Assembly: GCF_003336225.1 (NCBI RefSeq)
Contig: NZ_QPID01000002.1
Location: forward strand, 1 to 64,000
Source: Corallincola holothuriorum
GTDB taxonomy: Bacteria; Pseudomonadota; Gammaproteobacteria; Enterobacterales; Neiellaceae
Direction of reading: 5' to 3'
Length of the DNA stretch: 64,000 bases
The position numbers were made by a program, and so were the translations under genes. Below the pieces are notes generated by a model that was not told where the DNA came from, did no database searches, and saw only the letters and a list, made by a program, of their open reading frames with translations. Below are positions 53,801-62,232 of the stretch, piece after piece. Each line of letters starts with the position of its first letter. The first letter of the stretch is position 1.

Positions 53801-54097
53801 GGCGGCCTGCTTCTGCTTTTGTAATTGAGTGAACTCGGCAGCTCGTTGATTGCTTAGGTCGGCATAGTTATCGATAATTTTTTGATAACGCGAACGCGTC
53901 TCTTCAGCATCATGGGTCAATCTGAGTTCCGACAAAATACTCTCATAGATACGCGCCAGCTCCGGGGAACTTTCGGTATTCAATGCCGCTAATTTGGCTT
54001 CCAGTTCGGTAGCGTCAGGGATGTCGGTTTTATCCCCCGCGGCGAAAGACAGGTGACTGCAAAGCAATAGGCTCAGAGTGAGAACTAGAAAGCGCAT
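50837..54097 (-). CDS. mscM: Large mechanosensitive channel MscM/MscK family
   Basis: The 1086-residue channel releases solutes when the membrane is stretched. It has a signal peptide (ends SFAAG), a long periplasmic coiled-coil domain (about 30-470), several membrane spans, and a C-terminal MscS core: LQWLVAALGVGLGFGLQEIFANMVSGLIILFERPIRPGDTVTI, then VPNKTFI-type IVIPNKTFITQQFINWS. In Escherichia, mscM follows psd directly; here an EamA permease lies between. Position and length (Escherichia MscM 1107) support the mscM assignment over MscK. Confidence 0.93.
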   Translation of the reverse strand: MRFLVLTLSLLLCSHLSFAAGDKTDIPDATELEAKLAALNTESSPELARIYESILSELRLTHDAEETRSRYQKIIDNYADLSNQRAAEFTQLQKQKQAAAPKDDSQLELLISQKDAELVQEQSRLSALDQRITRINQRIPLIPQDIDKLKTEQRALRQQLSKAPAASTAKEGEAQQWLVIAKINRIAAAVQALEIEQLSSNNRLELYRLEREWVSLKQDQLNQQLNEWRERLSKQRRADTAELVEAAKQGAESQLQEQDPLLTEQAAKNEEWATHLTNLTELIEHTSSLRTQTAAASNELMQERSLLQEQLGLSDMGAALGERLLGQYESLNQVKPDTTLEERIAKARVWRFRYREQADLLKDRSGLIQSLLAEQKTLLTPAKRERLNKLLDTREQLVNQLTNLQEKYILELAKYQGEEKQRLANAEALRELISQHLLWVANAKPISFGWLTNAIKSVPRFADQGIWIDIKLAAQSSPLKLSLFIAICLLTLLLHNTKRRYLQQEISELAKPVGRVTQDDISYTLKALAWSFFAAAIYLLPLLGLAWLFHVPPWEHPHASAVGSSAQSTSYTLMVVLLIHHLCRPDGVLCCHFGRNVKVTSAFAKVIYQFGMAYIPIAAISSFSNHFSDPLINAGLGRMLFMVMCLLLIVMLQRVTYVYLQHVNFSSQQKKWFTLFRWTLICVPFAAFIASFSGYYYSGRVLLSLVADSLIISSGFWLIYLVAYRFMAIQERRVAYERAKAKRAELIAQREKEQNQEDTSVDKTIELEEYEVDVDQLKAQALRLIRTSLLLGLAFVLMAVWSDVLSALTWLDDIVAWQTQSGDVTVDITLKKMLTGAITLIMTFIIARNLPSLIELAILQRLTLEPGVGFAISTLTRYGATLIGLLWGFSIIGFEWSKLQWLVAALGVGLGFGLQEIFANMVSGLIILFERPIRPGDTVTIDNLSGTVSKIHIRATTIVDWDRKEIVIPNKTFITQQFINWSLSDGITRVVLKVGVAYGSDVDLVERLLRETTQECANVLDTPEPSVFFLGFGNSTLDFEVRVFTSELGQRLPVTHRMHQLINAKFNDHGVTIAFPQLDVHMFRGK

Positions 54098-54218
54098 AAA
54101 TAAGAGATCCTTATTGTTATCTCTTTATCCTAGGTGCAGCGCCGCATAACAGGCAAGTCTTTGTTTGCTGATGAATATTATTCCGAGGATACGGTGCTGG
54201 TGGTGACGGGGGGCTGTT

Positions 54219-55076
54219 TTAACGGCGCTGGGCGCGCCAGGTTTCCCAAATCGCAGCACTGATCACAATGCTGCCACCTATGACCGTGGTGAGCGATGGA
54301 TACTCATTCAATATCCAGATGGCTGCAAGGGTGCCATAAAGTGGTTGCAGACAGGAGACTAAGCCGACGGTTTTTGCAGGTAACTTACGCAGGCTTTCTG
54401 CCACCATCGCATGGGGCATAGCGGTAAATAGGATGCCCAAGAGTGCTAATAACATCCAACTATGGGGGCTCACATCCGTGGGCGGGATCTCAAGCAGTGC
54501 CGACAAGATGATGGCGGCAACAGCAGTTTGGTAGCTCATTGCCTGAGGGCCGCTATAGCGACTAAACAGACGTTTATGAAAAATATTGCGTAACGTGTAT
54601 AGCAGTGCTGAAAACAGTCCCGTGGCAATACCCAGCGTCACTTCATTACCGAATGATGGTGCGGGAACCATCAAAATAATGCCGGCGAGCACAGCGACGG
54701 CGGCAAACAGATCGGCCTTGTGCGGTAACTGCTTGTTAAACAGTGGTTCTAATACCACGGTCATCACCGGGAAGCTAAATAGTGCGATCATGCCGATGGC
54801 AATGCCGGCCAGTTGCATGGCGGCAAAATAGGTTACCCAATGGAAACCCACCAACACCCCAAGGAACAGCGCGATCAGATAATCTTTACCGCAGGCCAAG
54901 CGCAGTTTTTTACCTGAAACGAGCAGAAAACTGGCAAGAAAAAGGGCGGCGACTACACAGCGAAAGACCGTTATTTCAAGCGCGGGTAGTGGGATTAACT
55001 TGGCAAACAGGGCGGTACCGCCAAACAGCAGTACCGATCCATGCAGGTAGCATAAGCTGCGACCACTGTCGGTCAT
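54219..55076 (-). CDS. EamA/DMT-superfamily permease
   Basis: The 285-residue transporter has ten predicted spans in two repeated EamA halves (first with [24 protein letters not shown], second with [24 protein letters not shown]). Substrate unknown; the family exports metabolites or amino acids. Its ATG overlaps the psd stop (ATGA), so it is translationally coupled to a phospholipid biosynthesis gene, an unusual partner. mscM follows 121 bases later. Confidence 0.9.
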   Translation of the reverse strand: MTDSGRSLCYLHGSVLLFGGTALFAKLIPLPALEITVFRCVVAALFLASFLLVSGKKLRLACGKDYLIALFLGVLVGFHWVTYFAAMQLAGIAIGMIALFSFPVMTVVLEPLFNKQLPHKADLFAAVAVLAGIILMVPAPSFGNEVTLGIATGLFSALLYTLRNIFHKRLFSRYSGPQAMSYQTAVAAIILSALLEIPPTDVSPHSWMLLALLGILFTAMPHAMVAESLRKLPAKTVGLVSCLQPLYGTLAAIWILNEYPSLTTVIGGSIVISAAIWETWRAQRR

Positions 55077-55933
55077 TTGCGGCTGGCCATCGCCTCGCCC
55101 ATACGTGTTACCACACCACTTTCAAGCTCAGGGTTGAAGTTGATGGCGTCTTTGCCGAATAGCATCACCACGGTAGAACCAAGCTTGAAGCGGCCCATCT
55201 CTTCGCCGCGCTTAAGCTTCACGGCTTCGTTGCCCTCAGCGGGATAGGTCCAACGGAATACTTGCTTGCCTGCTGGAGGCGTGACGGTGCCAGCCCAAAC
55301 GGTTTCGATGCTGGCAACGATGGTGGCGCCGACCAGTACCATCGCCATTGGGCCAACTTCGGTATCAAAAATCGCAACAACACGCTCATTACGCGCAAAC
55401 AATTCAGGGACATTTTCTGCGGTCAGTGGGTTTACCGAGAACAGCTTACCCGGCACGTAGATCATCTCTTTGAGTGTGCCGTCGAGCGGCATGTGCATAC
55501 GATGATAGTCACGCGGAGCAAGATAGATGGTAGCGAAGTCACCCTGATTAAATGGTTCGGCGGTGGCGGGATCGCCGCCAAGCAGTGCAGTACTCGTATA
55601 GTGGAACCCTTTGGCCTGGAAAATTCGCCCCTCTTCAATTGGGCCCAATTGGCTGACGGTACCATCGACAGGGTGTACCAATGAGTGGCTGTTTTCATCG
55701 AGAGGGCGGACACCCTCTTTAAGAGGGCGAGTGAAGAACTGATTAAAGCTACTGTAGGCTTCGGGTGCCGATTCCACCGCTTCCGACATGTTGACCTGAT
55801 ACTTGCCGATAAACCAACGGATAAACGCTGTGGTGACCTTGCCCGCTTCTGCGGCGGCTATCCAACCGACTAAGCGGGATAAACCATGTTGTGGGAAACA
55901 GTATTGTAAGGCGACTTTTAGTTTATCTAACAC
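55073..55933 (-). CDS. psd: Phosphatidylserine decarboxylase proenzyme
   Basis: The 286-residue membrane enzyme makes phosphatidylethanolamine. The self-cleavage motif LGST is present in [12 protein letters not shown] near the C-terminus, which yields the pyruvoyl group. Other family parts: [64 protein letters not shown]. The start is GTG with a GAGAA upstream. It lies in the conserved order rsgA-psd-mscM. Confidence 0.96.
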   Translation of the reverse strand: MLDKLKVALQYCFPQHGLSRLVGWIAAAEAGKVTTAFIRWFIGKYQVNMSEAVESAPEAYSSFNQFFTRPLKEGVRPLDENSHSLVHPVDGTVSQLGPIEEGRIFQAKGFHYTSTALLGGDPATAEPFNQGDFATIYLAPRDYHRMHMPLDGTLKEMIYVPGKLFSVNPLTAENVPELFARNERVVAIFDTEVGPMAMVLVGATIVASIETVWAGTVTPPAGKQVFRWTYPAEGNEAVKLKRGEEMGRFKLGSTVVMLFGKDAINFNPELESGVVTRMGEAMASRK

Positions 55934-56032
55934 GTTGTTCTCACTTAAAAATAAATAAATTTCTTGGTGCAGTGCTGCGGCATTTTAGACCATCAGCCGT
56001 TGACTGTCATCGCAGCTCGGTTATGGCTGCGC

Positions 56033-57085
56033 CTATAAAGGACGCTGTCGCTTCGGTTTGTCACTGTCCATGGTGGTTAAGATATGATGATAGTTGTCAT
56101 ATCTGAGTTGGCTAATCTCGCCGAGTTCCACTTTTTCGCGAATAATACAGCCAGGATCGTCACCGTGTTTACAGTCTCTGAAGCGGCAACCGCCAATCAG
56201 CTCTCTAAGTTCTCTAAAGCACCAGGTCACCCGCTCAGGCTCTAGATGCCATAAGGCAAACTCACGCACCCCAGGTGAGTCAATTAAATCGCCTCCGCCC
56301 GGTAGGTGTAATAATTTGGCCGCAGTGGTGGTGTGTTGGCCTAAGCCTGAATTACTGGATACATCACCGATCACCTCTTCCGCTTCTGGTAACAGTGAAT
56401 TGATCAGCGATGATTTCCCGACACCGGACTGACCAACAAACACACTGATACGGTCGATGAGGGCGGTTCTGATCGGCTCTAAGCCTTCAAAGGTGAGGCT
56501 GCTGGCTTCTAAAACTCGGTAACCCAGTTTGCGATAATTCTCCAATACTGGCGCTATCTCTTGCCGCGTTGCATCATCCAATAGATCGGTTTTATTCAGC
56601 ACGATGACGGGTTCTATTTCGATGTTTTCTGAAGCCACCAGATAACGATCAATGATCTGACTGGAAAATGCCGGCAACACGGAGGTGACAATTAGGATCT
56701 GATCGATATTGGCTGCGACGGGCTTTAGGCCATCGTAGAAATCGGGACGGCACAGTTCGCTGGTTCGGGGTTGTACCACTTCGACAACGCCACCTAAACC
56801 ACTGGATTCATCTGCTTGCTTATAGGCGCGCCAGATCACCTTGTCACCGGTCACCAGGCTTTCTATGGTGCGGCGACTGTTGCAGCGTCGGATCTTGCCG
56901 TCTTCACTTTCAACGTCACAGTGCTGACCAAAGCGGCTGACGATCACGCCGGTTTGTGGCGTATCGAGTTGGTCATCTTCTGGCAGCGCTGAATCTAAGG
57001 AGCCCTCAGCTTTGTCGAGACGGCGCTTTTGATTTGCGCGAACTCTGCGGATCTGCCCTTTGGTCAGTTTCTTCTTTTTAGCCAC
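56033..57085 (-). CDS. rsgA: Ribosome small-subunit GTPase RsgA
   Basis: The 350-residue GTPase acts in late 30S maturation. An OB-fold N-domain starts AKKKKLTKGQIRRVRANQKRRL; the circularly permuted GTPase follows with NKTDLL (G4), then GQSGVGKSSLINSLL (G1) and DSPGVREF (G3). The zinc motif is at CRFRDCKHGDDPGC. GTG at 57085 is chosen by alignment to Escherichia RsgA; a longer frame adds 19 residues with no match. Divergent from orn, as in Escherichia. Confidence 0.95.
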   Translation of the reverse strand: MAKKKKLTKGQIRRVRANQKRRLDKAEGSLDSALPEDDQLDTPQTGVIVSRFGQHCDVESEDGKIRRCNSRRTIESLVTGDKVIWRAYKQADESSGLGGVVEVVQPRTSELCRPDFYDGLKPVAANIDQILIVTSVLPAFSSQIIDRYLVASENIEIEPVIVLNKTDLLDDATRQEIAPVLENYRKLGYRVLEASSLTFEGLEPIRTALIDRISVFVGQSGVGKSSLINSLLPEAEEVIGDVSSNSGLGQHTTTAAKLLHLPGGGDLIDSPGVREFALWHLEPERVTWCFRELRELIGGCRFRDCKHGDDPGCIIREKVELGEISQLRYDNYHHILTTMDSDKPKRQRPL

Positions 57086-57196
57086 AAACTCTATCCAGTG
57101 TCCGGGTTGGGGGTTTTGCAAATTACCAGTATGATACTGCATTTAGGGCTGCGATGACCGCATCATTCGTTGTGGGGCAGCTAGCAGGGGATAGAG

Positions 57197-57739
57197 ATGG
57201 TAGTCAGCGAAGATAATCTGGTGTGGGTTGACCTGGAAATGACAGGCTTAGATCCGCGTAATGACGTGATAATCGAGATGGCGACCATTGTCACTGACAA
57301 GGAGTTGAACATCTTGGCAGAAGGTCCTGTGCTGGCGATCCACCAACCGGAGGAAGCGCTGGCGGCAATGGATGAGTGGTGCACGACAACCCACACCAAT
57401 AGTGGCCTAGTGGAGCGTGTTCGAGCCAGTAAGGTCACTGAGCAAGACGCCATCGAGCAAACACTGGCATTTCTCAAGCAATGGGTGCCCGCTGGCAAGT
57501 CACCTATGTGTGGTAACAGCATTGGCCAGGATCGCCGCTTTTTAGACGCCTATATGCCTGAATTAGAAACGTTCTTCCATTATCGCAATATCGATGTCAG
57601 TACTATTAAAGAGCTTTGTCGGCGCTGGACGCCGGAGTTATTGACTGGTTTTACCAAGCAAGGTACGCATCTGGCGCTTGATGATATTCGCGAGTCAATT
57701 GCAGAGTTGAAGTACTATCGAGCGCACTTCTTTAAGTGA
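57197..57739 (+). CDS. orn: Oligoribonuclease
   Basis: The 180-residue DEDDh exonuclease degrades 2-5 nucleotide RNAs to mononucleotides and is usually essential. Motifs are [14 protein letters not shown] (Exo I), [18 protein letters not shown] (Exo II) and [17 protein letters not shown] (Exo III with catalytic His). AGGGGATAGAG precedes the ATG. It leads into the triple tRNA-Gly cluster, the same order as in Escherichia. Confidence 0.97.
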   Translation: MVVSEDNLVWVDLEMTGLDPRNDVIIEMATIVTDKELNILAEGPVLAIHQPEEALAAMDEWCTTTHTNSGLVERVRASKVTEQDAIEQTLAFLKQWVPAGKSPMCGNSIGQDRRFLDAYMPELETFFHYRNIDVSTIKELCRRWTPELLTGFTKQGTHLALDDIRESIAELKYYRAHFFK

Positions 57740-57755
57740 AAATTGGCATCTGGGC

Positions 57756-57783
57756 TTGCATTGCCCTCTTAATTTTGTAAAAT
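57756..57783 (+). promoter_or_regulatory. Promoter of the tRNA-Gly cluster
   Basis: A -35 element TTGCAT and a -10 element TAAAAT are separated by 16 bases, and the -10 is followed by a GC-rich discriminator (gcggctcgcc). This is typical of stringently controlled stable-RNA promoters. Confidence 0.75.
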
Positions 57784-57827
57784 GCGGCTCGCCTTGTGGG
57801 AATGACCTCCGCAAAGCACGTTGATAA

Positions 57828-57903
57828 GCGGCACTAGCTCAGCTGGTAGAGCGCGACCTTGCCAAGGTCGAGGTCACGAGTTCGAACCTCGTGTGCCGCT
57901 CCA
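57828..57903 (+). tRNA. tRNA-Gly (GCC), copy 1
   Basis: A 76-base cloverleaf begins gcggcactagctcag with anticodon GCC in cttGCCaag, T-arm gttcgaacc, and genomically encoded CCA. It is identical to the two following copies. Confidence 0.97.
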
Positions 57904-57930
57904 ATTCAACATGATGTCCAGAAATACGAA

Positions 57931-58006
57931 GCGGCACTAGCTCAGCTGGTAGAGCGCGACCTTGCCAAGGTCGAGGTCACGAGTTCGAACCTCGTGTGCC
58001 GCTCCA
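57931..58006 (+). tRNA. tRNA-Gly (GCC), copy 2
   Basis: Identical 76-base gene with CCA end, 27 bases after copy 1, probably one transcript. Confidence 0.97.
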
Positions 58007-58035
58007 ATTTTCTCTTCTTAAGGCATCTTCTATAA

Positions 58036-58111
58036 GCGGCACTAGCTCAGCTGGTAGAGCGCGACCTTGCCAAGGTCGAGGTCACGAGTTCGAACCTCGT
58101 GTGCCGCTCCA
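58036..58111 (+). tRNA. tRNA-Gly (GCC), copy 3
   Basis: Identical 76-base gene with CCA end. It is followed by a T-rich run (aattttcctctattttttc) that may end transcription. Confidence 0.97.
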
Positions 58112-58548
58112 ATTTTCCTCTATTTTTTCATTATTCTCATTTTTCGTTTCTTGCTATTCGATATTCGCTATCTTCTGAAGCTGCGTCCGATCGCTTTTCG
58201 CGATCATCGATTTATTGTTCACCATTGGTATTTTCAGCAAGCGTTGAGCTGACAAGCAAGCGCTTGAATCAAGCTCGTTGTCTTGATTGACTGCACCCGC
58301 AGTATATTTTTGATGGTCGATGAGACCATTGCTGTGTTCATTAAGACCATCAGAAGCGGCTCTAGATGGTTAATCTGCGCCAATTGTTCTGTGGCTGTCG
58401 AGGTTGGCGATTAATATTCCGGCAACTGCGAGCTTATTTCGTTATAAACATCGATTTTTCAATATTTTTTTACCATTGGCTATCGCTTGCTTTGCACTAA
58501 GCAACTAGATTGTGAAGTGTCGTTAAGCTGTCGAAGCGGAAAGGAACG
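58112..58548. other. Intergenic region before glgC
   Basis: About 437 bases with no gene. A small palindrome atggtc-gatga-gaccat lies at 58312-58328, and another gaccatc follows at about 58346. The glgC promoter should be here; no motif was assigned. Confidence 0.5.
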
Positions 58549-59844
58549 GTGAAAAACGGAATGCCCTCTTCTCGGATCCCGGGAAATTATGTCAATGAGT
58601 TAACTCGCTCAACACTGGCGATGATTTTAGCTGGTGGTCGTGGCGAGCGCTTAATGCACTTGACCCGTGCCCGTGCCAAGCCCGCTACACCTTTTGGCGG
58701 TAAATATCGCATCATCGACTTTACCCTATCTAACTGCGTGAATTCCGGTATCAGGCGTATCGGTGTGCTGACGCAATACAAGGCTTCAGAACTGATCATC
58801 CATTTGCAGCGCGCTTGGGGTCACTTTCGCGGTGAGTTTGGCGAGTTTGTTAATATCATTCCGGCGCAGCAGCAGATCGGTACCAGTTGGTACCGCGGGA
58901 CGGCAGATGCGATCTATCAAAATCTGAGTTTTCTGCGCGACCAACGACCTGAACGTGTGCTTATTCTCGGTGGCGATCATGTATATAAGATGGATTACAC
59001 CTTGCTGCTCTCCCAGCATGTGGAAACCGGTGCAGATATCACCATCGGCTGTATTCCTGTGCCAAAAGAGCGGGGCGCTGAGTTTGGTGTGATGTCGATT
59101 GATGACAATCATCGTATTACCGAGTTTGTTGAAAAGCCGGAACAGCCAACACCTATGCCTGGACGGGAAGATATGACGTTAGCCAGCATGGGTATCTATG
59201 TAATTGAGATGGCGTTTCTAGAAAAAATGCTGATGGCCGATGGCAGTAATCCTCATTCAAGCCACGACTTTGGTATGGATATTATTCCTAAGTGTGTGGC
59301 TCATCATAATACCTACGCTTATTGCTACGAGGATGATAGCGCATCGGTACAGCCGTATTGGAAAGATGTAGGGAACATTGATGAATATTACCAGGCCAGT
59401 ATGGACCTGGTGAACATTGACCCTGAACTTAATTTGTATGATGAGCGTTGGCCTATCTGGACCTATCAAGAGCAGCTTCCTGCCGCCAAGTTTGTGTTTG
59501 AGGATGAAAAGTATTGTGGCATGGCGCTAAACAGCATGGTTTCAGCTGGCTGTATTATCTCTGGGGGCGTGGTTAAGCGTTCCTTACTCTCATACAAAGT
59601 GACGGTTGAGCAGGGCTCCAGTGTTGAGGACGCCGTGTTAATGCCGTCGGTACAAGTTGGACGGCATTGCCGTATTCGCAGAGCCGTGATCGCCGAGCGC
59701 TGCGAGATCCCTGATGGCATGGTGATTGGAGAAGACTTGGTTCTAGATGCAAAGCGGTTTTATGTCAGCCGCAATGGCGTCGTTGTGGTGGTGCCAGAAA
59801 TGATCGATGCGTGGCAGCGTGAACAAGCAAAAACTGATTCTTGA
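58549..59844 (+). CDS. glgC: Glucose-1-phosphate adenylyltransferase
   Basis: The 431-residue enzyme makes ADP-glucose for glycogen synthesis. Pyrophosphorylase motif: LAMILAGGRGERLMHLTRARAKPATPFGGKYRIIDFTLSN. Allosteric and catalytic parts: ADAIYQNLSFL, ILGGDHVYKMDY, FVEKPEQP, YWKDVGNIDEYYQ, and a left-handed beta-helix C-domain. The start is GTG with AAGGA close upstream. It is alone; glgA and glgB are not in the window. The amylase at 28070-31702 is the other alpha-glucan gene here. Confidence 0.95.
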   Translation: MKNGMPSSRIPGNYVNELTRSTLAMILAGGRGERLMHLTRARAKPATPFGGKYRIIDFTLSNCVNSGIRRIGVLTQYKASELIIHLQRAWGHFRGEFGEFVNIIPAQQQIGTSWYRGTADAIYQNLSFLRDQRPERVLILGGDHVYKMDYTLLLSQHVETGADITIGCIPVPKERGAEFGVMSIDDNHRITEFVEKPEQPTPMPGREDMTLASMGIYVIEMAFLEKMLMADGSNPHSSHDFGMDIIPKCVAHHNTYAYCYEDDSASVQPYWKDVGNIDEYYQASMDLVNIDPELNLYDERWPIWTYQEQLPAAKFVFEDEKYCGMALNSMVSAGCIISGGVVKRSLLSYKVTVEQGSSVEDAVLMPSVQVGRHCRIRRAVIAERCEIPDGMVIGEDLVLDAKRFYVSRNGVVVVVPEMIDAWQREQAKTDS

Positions 59845-59973
59845 TCCCGATCATTGCCAAGTCTAATTGCACTATCGCGGTGCAGCTGCCGCGCTATATT
59901 AAGAGTGAGGCCAAGTAGTCTGTGGCCTCTGATGTGTAGGTGTTTACTCACTGAATGGTGAGGAGGAGGCGTT

Positions 59974-60450
59974 ATGAAACCGCTTTTTCCATCTCTGTTT
60001 GGCGACAAGTCGATGCCAGTAGACACATTGCAGCAACGTATAAATAGTCTGTTTGATGAGTTTTCAGGGACAGGCCTGAAATGGGCTCAACATGGAATGG
60101 CAGATTGGAACGCACCTGCCGTCGATGTCGTTGAGAAAGATGACCAGATTGTGGTCACGGCCGAGTTACCTGATATTAAAGAACAGGATATTCAGCTGCA
60201 GTTTGATGGTGATCAGCTGATCCTTAAGGGAGAAAAGCAGTTGGCGCGGGATGAAGAAGAGGATCCCCGTGGTTACCATCTACAGGAGCGTTTCTACGGG
60301 CATTTTGAACGCCGGATACCGCTTCATGCAGCCATTAACAGAGAAGGGATCTGTGCTGAATATCGTAAAGGGGTGCTAAAAGTAGTGCTCCCCAAAAGTG
60401 CGGAAGCCAGAGACCAACATCAGGATATTGGCATTAAGTTTGCCGATTAA
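59974..60450 (+). CDS. Small heat-shock protein Hsp20
   Basis: The 158-residue holdase has an alpha-crystallin domain (about residues 45-140): APAVDVVEKDDQIVVTAELPDIKEQDIQLQFDGDQLILKGEKQ, and the later GVLKVVLPKS (the A-x-x-x-G-V-L-x-[IV] motif). The C-terminal IxI-type anchor is not obvious. GAGGAGGAGG upstream of ATG gives a strong ribosome site. No heat-shock sigma-32 promoter was found by eye. Confidence 0.94.
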   Translation: MKPLFPSLFGDKSMPVDTLQQRINSLFDEFSGTGLKWAQHGMADWNAPAVDVVEKDDQIVVTAELPDIKEQDIQLQFDGDQLILKGEKQLARDEEEDPRGYHLQERFYGHFERRIPLHAAINREGICAEYRKGVLKVVLPKSAEARDQHQDIGIKFAD

Positions 60451-60457
60451 CCCAGTG

Positions 60458-60485
60458 AAAGGGCTCGCGATGCGGGCCCTTTTTG
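60458..60485 (+). terminator. Rho-independent terminator of hsp20
   Basis: Stem aagggctcgc / gcgggccctt (one G-U) with loop gat and five T residues. Confidence 0.88.
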
Positions 60486-60527
60486 TACCTGCCTCAGGCA
60501 TTAACAGGGCAGGGCTGAGGAGGCTAT

Positions 60528-60983
60528 ATGCGTTTTAAGCAAGCTCGAGAACTTTTGGCGTTTGTCGCTGAAGCACGCTTGGCATTGGCGAACAGATATC
60601 AATCCTGGCTGCCTGACTTAAAGAACCCCCGCAGCCAGCTGTTATTGCAGTTTCTTGCCAGTAAAGAGCGTGAGCAGCAGCAAGCACTGGTTGAATATAT
60701 GGAGTTAGCGCCTGCGGCGGCTTTGGATACTTGGTTCGAAAACACCGGGGAAACCGATTTATTGGAGCGGCTACAGGCCTACCAACTGGCAGAGGATATT
60801 GATGAGCATCAGTTACTGAAGCTGGTGCTTAAATTCGACAATGAGCTGATGGCATTGTTATCACAGCAAGTGCCAAACGCGGTGTCTACAGAGACTGAGG
60901 AGCTACTGCTCAATTTGATCGGCCATGAGCAGGAGCGTCAACGACGTATGGTGCATGGCGTCGCAAGAATGGATGATATGTAG
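60528..60983 (+). CDS. Helical protein of unknown function
   Basis: The 151-residue, almost wholly helical cytoplasmic protein includes KEREQQQALVEYM, LKLVLKFDNELMALL and IGHEQERQRRM. The repeated glutamate/histidine helices invite comparison with ferritin-like folds, but the ExxH pairs are missing, so no metal role is claimed. A GGAGG upstream supports the start. It follows the hsp20 terminator and precedes a GNAT gene by 13 bases. Confidence 0.65.
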   Translation: MRFKQARELLAFVAEARLALANRYQSWLPDLKNPRSQLLLQFLASKEREQQQALVEYMELAPAAALDTWFENTGETDLLERLQAYQLAEDIDEHQLLKLVLKFDNELMALLSQQVPNAVSTETEELLLNLIGHEQERQRRMVHGVARMDDM

Positions 60984-60996
60984 TGATGGCTAGATT

Positions 60997-61494
60997 GTGA
61001 TTATTCGTGAGATTGAAGCTAGGGATAATGTTGCCTTAGCAGCCGTTATTCGTCGTGTATTAACTGAATTTGGTGCCAATCAGCCGGGCTTTGCATGGCA
61101 AGATCCGTCACTGGATCAGATGTATCAGACTTATCAAAATGAAAAATGTCACTATCTGGTGATTGAGCAGGATGGTGTGCTGCTTGGGGGCGGAGGCATC
61201 GGCCCGCTGGCAGGGAACGATGATGGCGTTTGTGAGCTGCAAAAAATGTATTTAGCTGCTGCAGGCAGAGGGTTCGGCTGGGGACGGCAATTGTTAGTGC
61301 GTTTAGAGGAGTGGGCTGCGCAACATTACTGCTATTGTTATTTGGAGACTTTGGCCAGTATGGCGGCGGCAAATGCGTTGTATTTGTGCCAAGGTTATCG
61401 TCGTTTGCAACAACCTAAGGGGTGCACTGGCCACGGTGGCTGTGACACTTGGTATGGAAAATCGCTGGCAGCTATTCCGGTTGATCGGGTTTAA
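60997..61494 (+). CDS. GNAT-family N-acetyltransferase
   Basis: The 165-residue enzyme starts with GTG. GNAT parts: MIIREIEARDNVALAAVIRRVLTEFG (first helix), GGGGIGPL, CELQKMYLAAAGRGFGWGRQLLVRLEEWA (acetyl-CoA loop) and AANALYLCQGYRRL. The C-terminal HGGCDTWYGKSL is typical of a small GNAT subgroup. Substrate unknown. It probably shares a transcript with the helical protein upstream. Confidence 0.9.
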   Translation: MIIREIEARDNVALAAVIRRVLTEFGANQPGFAWQDPSLDQMYQTYQNEKCHYLVIEQDGVLLGGGGIGPLAGNDDGVCELQKMYLAAAGRGFGWGRQLLVRLEEWAAQHYCYCYLETLASMAAANALYLCQGYRRLQQPKGCTGHGGCDTWYGKSLAAIPVDRV

Positions 61495-61536
61495 CGCTGA
61501 GAATAGGACGTCGCTGGACGTAAGGATAGGTTTGAG

Positions 61537-62232
61537 TTGAAAACAATTGGTTTGGTAGGAGGAATGAGCTGGGAATCGACAGCCATCTACTATAAGTCCT
61601 TGAATGAAGAGATCTATGAGCGTTTAGGTGGTCTTAATTCCGCCAGCACTTTGATATACAGCTTCAATTTTCGTGAAATAGCCACGTTGCAAGAGCAAGG
61701 AGACTGGACTGCGGTGGGTCAGAAGATCCTGCATGCGTCGCAAAAGTTGGAACGAGCGGGAGCCGAAGGTTTATTGTTGTGTAGCAATTCGATCCACAAG
61801 GTGGCACCACAGCTGGAAAATCAGTTGTCGATCCCGGTACTAAACATCATTGATATCACTGCCGTTAAAGCCAAGCAGATGGGGATTAAGAAGATTGGTT
61901 TGCTGGGCACCCGCTTCACTATGGAAGAACCTTTCTACCGTGAACGCTTGGAGTTGGTACATGGTATCGACGTCATCACGCCAGATCAGCGGACTCAAAG
62001 GCTGATCCACGATATTATTTTCAAAGAGCTTTGCCATGGTGAGATCCGCGATGCATCCGAGGCCGAGCTATTGCTGACCATTGATGCATTGGAGCAACAG
62101 GGGGCACAGGCGATTCTGTTAGGTTGCACCGAGCTAGCGATGCTAATGCGCGAACAGACTCACCATATCCCATTACTTGACTCTACCCTCCTGCATGTGG
62201 AGTACGCTATGCAATGGATGCTTAACCCTTGA
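61537..62232 (+). CDS. Aspartate/glutamate racemase family protein (YgeA-like)
   Basis: The 231-residue enzyme of the Asp/Glu racemase superfamily interconverts amino-acid enantiomers. Both cysteines of the two-base mechanism are visible: LLCSNSIHK (about residue 82) and LLGCTELAML (about residue 195). It matches Escherichia YgeA at GLVGGMSWEST, LGTRFTMEEPFYRERL and the overall length (230). Start is TTG with gatagg upstream. Confidence 0.93.
   Translation: MKTIGLVGGMSWESTAIYYKSLNEEIYERLGGLNSASTLIYSFNFREIATLQEQGDWTAVGQKILHASQKLERAGAEGLLLCSNSIHKVAPQLENQLSIPVLNIIDITAVKAKQMGIKKIGLLGTRFTMEEPFYRERLELVHGIDVITPDQRTQRLIHDIIFKELCHGEIRDASEAELLLTIDALEQQGAQAILLGCTELAMLMREQTHHIPLLDSTLLHVEYAMQWMLNP

Noticed and set aside
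59845-59973. Heat-shock sigma-32 promoter before hsp20
   Set aside because: No pair of elements at the right spacing could be found by eye.
60528-60983. Ferritin-like or rubrerythrin-like identity for the helical protein
   Set aside because: The ExxH motifs and carboxylate ligands needed for a diiron site are absent.
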